Below are positions 46,100 through 55,281 of a DNA stretch of 64,000 bases, piece by piece. The translations under genes and the position numbers were made by a program. This stretch comes from Cryptomeria japonica (lineage: Eukaryota; Streptophyta; Pinopsida; Cupressales; Cupressaceae): positions 102,038,796-102,102,795 of the forward strand of contig NC_081412.1 of NCBI RefSeq assembly GCF_030272615.1, in the 5' to 3' direction. The notes beneath the pieces are model-generated. The model saw only the letters and a list, made by a program, of their open reading frames with translations, did not search any database and was not told the origin of the DNA. Position 1 is the first letter of the stretch. Every line of letters begins with the position of its first letter.

Positions 46100-46520
46100 A
46101 ATAAAGATTAAAACTTCTCAAAAAGAGATTTAAAGTTTTTCAGAAAATTCTTCATGTTAGAAGACCATGAATCAAGAAGTGAGGAAGCAATTTCACTCTC
46201 GGTCTTCATCTGGAAGGATAATTCTTCCATTGCATCGATAGTGCTCATCTCGTATGTTACAGTAATAGCTTCCAAGTTCAAGAAGCACTTCAAAAGAACC
46301 TGCAATCTTGGTAATAGAAGCAACTGGAGCTCCTGCGGATCTCTAATTCAATCTTTGCAACCTGACACTGGTGAGTGTGAATAGTCTGTCCATACACTGT
46401 GAACAAATCATATGGCAATTCTAAATTGTCAATATACTTCTTTAACTCTGATTGGAGTTGACTCTTCTGTTGCAGAGAATCTTCACAAAATAGGTGAGGT
46501 TGGTAGATTTTGCTCAAGAG
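46100..46520 (-). pseudogene. ORF2 C-terminal remnant of D-type element
   Basis: Minus-strand translation gives LLSKIYQPHLFCEDSLQQKS, PYDLFTVYGQTIHTHQCQVA and, after a frame change near 46310, LQVLLKCFLNLEAITVTYEM and AMEELSFQMKTE. All match 22690-23149 of element D in order. Ends near 46108. Confidence 0.8.
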
Positions 46521-47486
46521 TGTTGGCATAATGTGAACTGGTATGAGGACATAATGACATTGTATGTTGTCGTTGATGTCAATATGTTGAAGAGGTGTGA
46601 ACTAGCATATGTGAGAACCGGTATAACACTGTGAACTGGCATTTGTGCCAAAGTGAAGCAGTGTGCTTGTTCATGATGAACCGGCATATAGTTATGGGAA
46701 CCAGCATATGGAAGTATTGTATGACTACCGATTGGTAGTCTCAACTTTAGGGTTTCCGGTTGCTGTGCTTCAAGCCTGTGTGGCTCAACTAATGATATTG
46801 TGTGATGAGTTAGAATTGTAAAGAAGAACAGATCGTGTTGCCATGTAAGCCTGTGTGCGTGAAGGATCTTACATGAGGGAGATTGTTCCTATCTACCTCG
46901 GGAATGTGCGAAGTCTGTAAAATGGTGATAACATGTGATGGGTTATCAGCCGCCATAAAATCGGTGGAAATGGATGATGGAGAATGTCTTGAGTTTGGAT
47001 CAAGATCTGCTGCATTTAATGCAGTGTGCTCAACGGTCAGGATTGAACCATTTGAATTCCTTAACCTAACAGGTTTAGGGTTTAGAGTTTATGCTACTGA
47101 CCTATCTGTTTTACTATAAGGTCGATGTTGTGTCTCTTTCTGAGGTTGTTGGCAAAAGTTGTGTGTGTATCCAAGAGAAGGGATACATGATTCTTGCCAG
47201 ACCAAAAGGAGAGAAGTGATACCTGCAGAGTGTAAGTGTAAAAGGTGAAGAGGAGCTTAAGCGGACTTGCATTGGCATTGAGTGTTGTTACCAGATCATT
47301 GTAATACCTGTTGATCTCTAACCACCTCAACAGCTAGAAAATCCCTTGACAGGGTAGCTTTAACTGGCTTGCTGAAAATCCTTTAACAGGGTAATTCAAA
47401 GCTATTGAGTTCGGAATCCTTTAGCTATTGAGTTTGTGAAATCCTCTAACAAGGTAACCTTTAATAGGGTTTAACCCTTAACCAGG
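46521..47486 (+). repeat. 5' LTR of copia element F, part 1
   Basis: Starts TGTTGGCATAATG at the point where the minus-strand ORF2 remnant stops. Contains ACCGGT/ACCGGC motifs and the 'aatcctctaacaagg' phrases seen in LTR D. Interrupted by element E at 47487; continues at 63181. Joined length about 1,518 bp. Confidence 0.8.
47482..47486. repeat. Target site duplication CCAGG (left) of element E
   Basis: CCAGG directly before TGTTAG; repeated at 63176-63180 after the 3' LTR. Confidence 0.9.
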
Positions 47487-48119
47487 TGTTAGTTGTGTTT
47501 AGAGTCGCCATATTAATTCAAGGGTTCCCCTTTAAAAACCACACCTATCTTATTCGAGGTCTCCCCTTCATCATCTAAGTGTCTATCGTCCTTTGAAGAA
47601 ATTTGGTCAAGTTTGCAAGCTTCCGCGGTCATTCCTCCCCTCCCTTTTGAATCGCTTTGAATCATTTCGAACCTGGGTTCAAAGTAGTTCAAAGTGGTTC
47701 GACCAAATTTTTCATACTAATACTCTTTCTTTGGCAGGAAGTATCTTTTATCGCGGCAGTCTTCTTTGAAATACTTTGAACCATTTTGAAGCTCGGTTTA
47801 AGCCTATTCAAAGTGGTTTTTGGCAAGTATTGACGGCGGGAGTTTATTTTTGGAGTACGATGCGCCGCCTTTCTCTCAAAGCAATCAATGGTCCTGTCAG
47901 CATGTCAAATCAAAAGATTTTATTTCTTTTTCAAGAAAAAGGGCATCATTGTTATGAGTGTGAGTAGACCTTCATTTTATGAATGACTGGATATCGCATG
48001 AAATCAATTATTATTAACTCATGCGAAAGGGTAAATCATTAATCGAGGCATCTATACATCGACGCCTCGAGCATGTCAATCCTGATGTGAGGTGATGAAC
48101 TATCATTATCTGATCTTCC

Positions 48120-48130
48120 CATGTATAAAG
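48120..48130 (+). promoter_or_regulatory. Candidate TATA box for the LTR gene
   Basis: ATGTATAAAGT about 240 bp before ATG 48366; identical in the 3' LTR at about 59060. Position only; no transcript evidence. Confidence 0.35.
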
Positions 48131-48365
48131 TTCCCCTGTGATAAATTTTCATTCAGTTGCCTAGTAAGTTATCCAAAAAAACAAAGAAAAAGGATAAAGG
48201 AGAGGAGGTCTGATTTCGGAGAGAAGGAGCAGTTAGGGAAGCTAGAGGAGATTATTTGCTTTTCAATGGAAAACAGGTGAGAGTTTAGCAACCTTTGTTC
48301 TGTTCTGCAAAACTGTTATTTTCAAAGGTTTGTCTGAAAGAGGTCTTGCTTGTTTAAAGTTGAGA

Positions 48366-51300
48366 ATGAAGTCGGTTATGCATTTTCTCGGTAATGTTTC
48401 TAGCCTTGAATGTAAAAGACCAGTGATTTGTGATATCAATTTAGAAGGGGTAAATGTGGAAAGTCTTCAAGCAAATTTTCTTCCGAATACGGAAGAGGTT
48501 AAGGGATGTATGGAAATATTAACGAGCGGGTTAATTGAAGCTGCTGCGTTTCCCCCCGCCTTCGTAAACCCTGAACTCCTACAACTTTGCATTGACCATT
48601 ATGATGTAAGAAGCAAGAGCATAGTAAGCAAAAATGGTAATGTCATACTTCCTGTCTCCAGGGAAACCATTTCTTCTGTTTTGAAATTAACAGCAAGTAC
48701 CTTTGCCACTTTCTCACCCATTCAAGCTGAAGCTGAGTATCGGGAAAACCCTAGTGTGTACCGAAACACCCTTGCCAGGAAATGGACCAAGGTTAACTAT
48801 GGAGGTGGGTCTAAACTCCCGAAGGTCATTACTAGAAGCCACATGAAACCCCACATACACGACCTAGTGGTATTATTACCCAGGGTGAAAGGTTCAGCTG
48901 ATGTATGTTTGTTCGAAGAATAGATGTATAGGTACATTGAAATTATCTTAAAAGATGAACAATGGATGGATTGGGCGGAGATTATTGCCACTTCCCTGAG
49001 AAGCTAGCTCAAACGCGCCAAAGAGTCTAGAGAAGATTTTCGTATGGCCTCATATTTGACTTATTGTATTGCCTGCACATGTGATCTCGCCGCTCTTCCG
49101 CATGAGGTATGGAATGAGGAAATGACCATCTTCCAATATTGTCCGTTGTTGCAAAAAGTCAGAGTTCTGCAAGATTTCCGTAAGGTGCATGATATATTGT
49201 TTGAAAAAATTTATTTGCCTCTAGAAGGTGTTCAGATGCCACGACTCTCTTCTGAATCGTTGAGGCTGGTTCAACATTATGGGAGTTCTTTTATTCAGTT
49301 TCCTAGGTTCACATATTTGAGAGTCGGAGGGTTTGAGGAAGAACCTGTGAGGTTGCCTCGATATGCCCTTGATTGTTTCATTTTAGCCGAATTGTGCAGG
49401 CAACTTTCTGCTGTCATTAAGGAAAATCTCCCTCAGGAGAAATGGGAGACGGCTTTCCCTATTAAGCTGCACTCTTTGGTCTGTAATAACATGAATGACG
49501 CTTCCATCATCGGAAGCAATTTGCTGGGATTCAATCTTGGTTTCTACCGCAGCAGGAGAAACTTCGATAGTAAAGGATATGCAGCTCTGACCCTCGGCCT
49601 TGAAATCAACTCATCAGTTGCTCCGCAGCTAGAAGATCTATGGGAAGACTGTGAAAATGAAGAAGAAGTCTTGAAAAGGGATCATTCTAGACTCACCTTG
49701 CAGCAAATTAGCTCTTTCAAATTGAAGTTCAAAACACAGGGAATCGTCGAAGATGGTTCATTTTTAGTTGAACCCGGATGGGAAGGATCAAACGAAGTAA
49801 AATTCTTGACAGTTGATTGGAGCAAGGAGGAAGATGATGATATTAATTTGAGAGCCAGATCCATATTAACTTATACGGATGACTGGCTACAAAGGAAAAG
49901 AAATGGAAACATCAATGAGTCTTCTCCTAAGGTGATTTCTCTCTCGGAACCGCTTCAATCTGACATTCCACTTTCTCATGTTGCAGGTGATACATTGGCC
50001 TCAGATAAGAAAATAAAGTTTCCTTCCCAAGTCACGGCTCCTAGGACGAGATCCCATTCCAGGAACAAAGCTTTGAAGTAGCCTAGTTCCCAGAAGCAGA
50101 AAATGACATCACCAGAGCAGGATTCAAGTGATAAGTCCCCTTTTCAAGATGAAGCAGACGATGAAGTCCAATTCATTGAAACACCAAAGACAGATCAACC
50201 CAATTTCTTGACTCCGATTAAAGATACTCAGATGATATCAACCACTCCCACTGTTCCTTTATGGTTGTCAAATTCAATCAATAAGAAACGGAGTTTACAA
50301 CCAGTGGCCTCGCCAGTAAAAGATATTGTCACTAGGTATGCGGCTAGAGGATCTAAAGCAAAGAAAATGAAAACGGATGCTTGTCTCACTAAAGATCCAA
50401 TGACGGGGAAAATCATAGCGGAGGTGGCTACTTATAAACAGAAAAGGGAATCAGGGGAAATTGATGAGGAAGGATTCAAAGTCACTTCTATTGAACTAGG
50501 TACCCTTAATAGGAGTACTGGTAATAATTTCTTTAAATTTTCTGTTGATCACATGCTCACTCAATCAGAAAAAGATTCTAAAGAGAAGAAAGAATTGAAA
50601 GCAATGGTGGTGACGATGGCCACATACATCAATTCGGTGATTAATTTAGGGCCTAACCCAATAATCCAGCTGCCTCAGCCATTCGATCCAAATTCCGCCG
50701 AAAGCCAGCAATTGATGAAACAGATGCAGAGGGGAAAATTGCTGTCTGACGCTGTGGTTAGTTGGGTAAATAGCATATTAGAGCAAGAGAATAAGTTTAT
50801 TTCCGAAATTACTAGTATCTATTCCGAGGGTGAAGCATTGCTCGGGGAGATTCAAACTTTGATACCAGTATGGGAGACAGAATTGTCACGGTGCCAAACC
50901 ATAGTTTCCCGGGTAACTGAGGTTGAAAAGTTTGGAGTTCTCAAATTCTTAGGTGAAAACCCCATGAAAGCCGTGGACTCGTGCACATTATTTATCCTGA
51001 AAAGTAATATGAGCTGGAAGGAGTCCATCTACAAAGAAGCCATCAAAGAGGTCCAAGGCATCAAGAATCAAATCACAGACATGCATAAGGAACTGGTTAA
51101 AGACATGAAGATTGTTAACCCCACAGGCATCTTACAATTGGATGAAGGTAGCATGGACATTGAAGTGTTAACCAAAAGTTTCACCGAAGCAGTTGAACAG
51201 ATTAGAGATAAAGAAACGCCCAAGGTCGATGATTTCACTTCGTTGGCAGGTATAGAATCCATGTTGCGCCTCAATGAGAAGCTGATGCCATGTCAGAGCC

Positions 51301-51473
51301 TAAAGATGAAGGAATACAGGTGGCAGAAGGATGCATGTAGAGCCCGGCTGATGAGTTTAAAGAACCCGCACTCACAGGCCACGCAGGAATTCATGTCTAC
51401 TTTCCAGAGCTGGAAGCTGGTACGACAAACCGTCGGAAATGAGGAGGAAGCCGGCGAATATAGTGGAAACTGA
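48366..51473 (+). pseudogene. LTR gene of element E, 5' LTR copy with three stops
   Basis: Same frame as the 3' LTR copy (59305-62412) at a constant offset of 10,939 bp. TAG stops at 48921-48923 (TGG in the other copy), 49005-49007 (CAG) and 50079-50081 (CAG). It reads through to TGA 51471-51473; the TGG at 51411 is intact here but TAG in the other copy. Encoded protein as described for the 3' copy. The breaks arose after insertion, because the two LTRs were identical then. Confidence 0.85.
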
Positions 51474-51590
51474 ATCGTCACCCGCTGGCATTCTATCTTT
51501 TTGATAACTGCTTTCTAGTTTCATAACGGTTTCTTGTATTAACCCGATAGGGCTGGGTTTTAAGGGAGGCCCTTCGGGATTTTAAAAACG

Positions 51591-51600
51591 ACTATAAATG
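51591..51600 (+). promoter_or_regulatory. Candidate TATA box for element E genomic RNA
   Basis: ACTATAAATG about 120 bp after the LTR gene; conserved at 62530 in the 3' LTR. It places the LTR gene in U3. Confidence 0.45.
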
Positions 51601-52243
51601 CTGGGGCATAAAAGGGTCTTAGGGGATTAGCAAGAGAGGGGAAAAGAATAGCAAGTTAAATATAGTTTTAAGATAGATTTTTATGAAGTACAGTGATCAA
51701 GGATAGTATATGCATGTTTTAGCTTCCAAAGACTTTGTGCATTGAAGTTGGATATACATATATGAAAAATTTCGAGTTATGCTTTGAAACTTTGCATTCT
51801 GAGTGTTGAATTATTATCACTTTGTGGAGATAATTCGGCGATTCGAAATTTCCTTATTTGCTGTTGGTTAGTCGTAAGTTCATCTATTTCTTGTTTTGAT
51901 ATATGTTGAAAATCTAGCAGAAAATCCATTCTTTGAGATAGATTTTGTTGATTATATGTATGTGAATCTTTTCATTTGCGATCTGTATTTTGTAATTACC
52001 TCACTACCTAAGAGTAGTTGAGAGAACCTTATGCACTTTCAGGAAAAAGTGTAATTATAAAAGTTGAATTCATTGTAAATCAGATAAGGGAGCTGTACCT
52101 GTAGAAAAATTCAGAGAGGAAGTTAAACTAAAATTAATACTTTCTCAACTGTAGTGAATGATTCTGTTCTCTTCATAACATTGGGCATAGAGTAAATTAA
52201 AAGAAATTAAGTAAGAGGACAATCTGTTCACCAACAGATTTTT

Positions 52244-52260
52244 TGGCGACTCTACTGAGG
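52244..52260 (+). promoter_or_regulatory. Primer binding site of element E
   Basis: TGGCGACTCTACTGAGG, seven bases inside the 5' LTR. Resembles the tRNA-Arg-type primer sites of Ogre/Tat elements; the tRNA is inferred. Confidence 0.7.
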
Positions 52261-52310
52261 AAATCGAGTCCTTTTGAAGGAACCTTAATTTTTAAATGTA
52301 ATGTATAACC

Positions 52311-53478
52311 ATGGTTCTTCAACATAACGAGGTCTTTCCTGTATTACAACCCAATCTTCGATTTGAGGATACTCAAGAAGACATAATTTCAAACTTAGCG
52401 GCAACTGCTTGGCGAGAACGTAGAAGTGGTCAACACTATCAGCAAATATTAGTGGTTCTGGAAATAGAGGAAGAAAGAGCCGAGTTCTTGAGAGGAGTGC
52501 CAGAAGTTTAGGAGGCTGCTGTTGTAAATAGACTAGCCCAGGCACCCGCAAGACCTTGAACGCACCAGTAGTTTAGAAACTGGCTACTCGTAGATACACA
52601 AGAGGGGAAAGAAAAAAGGGAATTCTTGATGAGAACTTTGAGCCTTTGAAAAACCTAAAACTCTTGCTAGATTTTAACGACCCTAAAAAGAAACAGATTA
52701 AATCCCAAAGCAGGCCTAGCTCACCACCAAAGCCTTCTCCCTTCTCACCTCTGGTTCAATCCTTGCTTCCATTGAGTGCCCTTGTTCCAGCCTATATATC
52801 AATTCCACCTTTGCAAGTTATACCACCCAACATGGTTGCTAATCAACCTTGGGGACAGAACATAGGTCCACTGAATTTAGGCATGAACCCTGCACCACTT
52901 CCTAAAGGAGCTACTGAAGTTTTACCCAAGTTTAGTGGAGATGGCAAGGTCTCAACAGATGACCACTTAAGCACTTTTCATTCTGCCTGTGCTGTTATAA
53001 GCATCCCTACACAGGAGGTTGTTGTGAGATTGTTTGTGCGAACCTTGACTGATGCTGCTGCTGATTGGTTCAATCATTTGTCCCATCTTTCTATTACTAG
53101 TTGGGATGATATGAAAAATGCCTTTGAAAATAGATTTAAAACCCCTGAAAATGAATGTTCTCTGTTTTCCCAACTCAGTCAAATGAAGAAAGATATGCAT
53201 GAACCTATGAGAGAGTTTGTGGCCAAATTCAATAGATTGGTTCAAAGAATTCCCACGGCGTCAAGACCTAGTGAAGAAAATCAGAAATCATTTTTTATTA
53301 ATGTCGTTCCAGCAGATATAAGTTTTCATCTTATTAAAGATGCTTGTGTTGATTTAGGCGCTGCTCAGAGGTTGGCTATTCAACTGCATTCATTAATGCC
53401 GGTAAGTGGAAAAGAGAGGTACATATTCCCGGGACCGTTTCATCTGCTACACCCACAGACCCAGTCTTACAAAAGCTG
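52311..53478 (+). pseudogene. gag of element E
   Basis: Begins at ATG 52311 (MVLQHNEVFPVLQPN). TAG at 52509, a frame change near 52555 and TAG near 52585 break the N-terminal part. The following open stretch contains the Ty3 capsid core: LPKFSGDGKVSTDDHLSTFH, TLTDAAADWFNHL, SWDDMKNAFENRF, MREFVAKFNRLV. This is the retrotransposon gag family pattern. Near 53400 the frame shifts again: the +1 alternative reads KWKREVHIPGTVSSA and joins the downstream protease frame, so gag and pro were probably one continuous frame. No pol-frame stop separates them at that point. Confidence 0.85.
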
Positions 53479-54615
53479 ATGAATGACATAGCAATGATGA
53501 AGAGGCAGCAGAATAAAACACATAATCAGTATCCTTCCCCTTATCAAGACATTCAAAGACGGCAGCAGTCTCAAAATTTTGGGAGAACTCCTCTATTAAC
53601 TGCTCCTCAACCGAGACTACAAATCGAAGAAGCCCCTAAAGAAACAATGTGTTCTTTCCACATGACTTCGGATCATGATGAACGAGAATGTCCTGATTGG
53701 CTAAATTGTATTCAGCTAGCAAAGAGTGCTCTTATGGCAGAAGCGATGATTGAAAAAAAAGATGTAGAAAAAGATGAGTCTGGTAGTTACTTCCTAGAAT
53801 ATGAATCTGATTCAGAGAGAGGAGGTGATGTTTTTACAACACTTCAAGAACCTGCCTGCACAGTCGTGACTAGAGGCCAACGGAATCAAAAATTATCTCC
53901 TGGAAACACCCCAAATGTATCAAATTCTAAAGGTAAGGAGCATGTTCAGACTGATACTATGGAACCTAAGATTTTGTTCAGGGCTGAAACGAAAGCTAGT
54001 GCCTCAGCTTTTGACATTGTGGAATTCTGTAAAACCTCTTCTATATCCATTTCACCAGCTGAATATTTAAAGCTTAATCCTAAGGAGTTAGACAAGTTGG
54101 TTCAATACGTGAAGGGAAGTTCAGTCACTAGTGCACATGTTACAAATAATGTTTCCGAGGATGTAGGAGCTGCTGATGAACCCACTTTTGTATCCGAGAG
54201 ATGCTCAAAGAACATTGAAGCTACTGCTAATTCTGTTCAAAAAGAAATGGACGAGAAAAAGCCCAATCCATTTTATATATCTTTGTTATTAAATGGTCAA
54301 AGGCTTAGTAACTGTATTATTGATTCCGGAGCATCAGATAATATTATGCCTCAGCCAGTTGCAAAAGCCCTTGGTTTGGAGCTCACAAAAACTTTTGGGT
54401 GTTGCTATGCTATGGATGGGAAGCAGGTACCCCTGGTTGGCCAAGTGAAAGATGTACAAGCTGTCCTTTACGCTTGCCCTGAAAAGAGAGTGAAGCTTAC
54501 TATTCTGGTAGCTGACATTCCAGCTAGCTATGGGATGCTACTTAGCAGAACTTTCTGCAAGGATATAGGTGGAGAAATTAAAATGGACTGGTCCGAAGCA
54601 TATATTCCTGTATGA
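53479..54615 (+). pseudogene. gag C-terminus, zinc finger variant and aspartic protease of element E
   Basis: An open stretch of 378 codons. Near residue 58, CSFHMTSDHDEREC has a C-X2-H-X4-H-X4-C spacing, a histidine variant of the retroviral zinc knuckle seen in many plant Ty3 elements. An acidic spacer follows. The protease lies at about residues 262-370: FYISLLLNGQRLSNCIIDSG with active site DSGAS, then LAKALGL-type hydrophobic helix and YGMLLSRTF near the flap. It ends at TGA 54613, in frame with the RNase H that follows, so the stop is a mutation rather than a protein end. Confidence 0.85.
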
Positions 54616-55281
54616 AAGAAGAAAATAAAGTTAGAACCTGAGCTGAAAAACAAATATACTGTGGTACTTTCTGATAATCCCAAAGCACAGATATTATATG
54701 AGGAGTGTCAATTCGGGAATTACATCATCTTACCCGAGAAGTCATGTGAAGAGAACACGGTAAGTGCTGAAGAAACCTTGTGGACTTTAGAATTTGATGG
54801 AAGTTGCTCGAACTCAGGCTCAGGTGCTGGTGTAGTACTCATATCACCTTCCGGGGAAATTTTCCCTTTCTCTTTTAAGCTGGATTTCCATAATACAAAT
54901 AATATAGCAGAATACGAGGCGTTACTTCTAGGTCTACAAGAAGCAAAGGGAAAAGGGATAAGGTAGTTAAAAGCAAAAGGGGATGCTGAACTCATTGTCA
55001 AGCAGGTGAGAAAACAATTCTCTGTAAAAAATGAGCGACTGAGGCATTATAGAAATCTGGTTTGGGATGAAATTGAGTCATTTGAAGCTTTTTCTATTGA
55101 ATTCGTCCCTCGTGCTCAAAATACCAAAGCTGATTCTTTAGCTGTCTCTACATCTTTATTATTACCCCATCCCGAATTCAAAAACAATACTTACAGGATT
55201 GAGGTGTTATACAGACCAAGAGTCCCAGATAATATTAATCATTGGTAGGTCTTTAATGATGATGAACAATTAAAAGAATTC
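54616..55281 (+). pseudogene. RNase H domain placed between protease and RT (element E)
   Basis: Same frame as the protease. Translation gives LWTLEFDGSCSNSGSGAGVV, NNIAEYEALLLGLQEAKGKG, a TAG at 54964-54966, KAKGDAELIVKQVR and FVPRAQNTKADSLA. The four acidic positions of the RNase H fold are present in order: Asp in FDGS, Glu in AEYEAL, Asp in GDAEL and Asp in KADSLA. The pattern is the archaeal-type RNase H added to plant Tat elements. In those it usually follows the RT-linked RNase H; here it precedes RT. A TAG at 55246-55248 separates it from the RT frame, again by mutation. Confidence 0.85.

Larger units (their letters stand above)
44740..46520 (-). mobile_element. 3' end of a D-type gag/ORF2 element (minus strand), truncated by LTR F
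   Basis: On the minus strand: the C-terminal part of ORF2 (46520-46100), 3' UTR, a purine tract (aaaggggaagat, just above 45841), then an LTR from 45841 to 44740 with the ends TGTTGG and ATTCATCA, as in element D. The upstream part is cut at 46520 where copia LTR F begins. Confidence 0.8.
47487..52236 (+). repeat. 5' LTR of element E (4,750 bp)
   Basis: TGTTAG...CCAACA. U3 holds the gene 48366-51473. TATA-like CATGTATAAAG near 48120 lies upstream of the gene; ACTATAAATG at 51591 lies downstream and is the best candidate for the gag-pol promoter, leaving about 600 bp of R-U5. Confidence 0.95.

Noticed and set aside
53470-53485. Programmed frameshift or TGATGA reinitiation between gag and pro of element E
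   Set aside because: The alternative frame reads sensibly upstream to about 53400, which points to a plain frameshift mutation rather than a recoding site.
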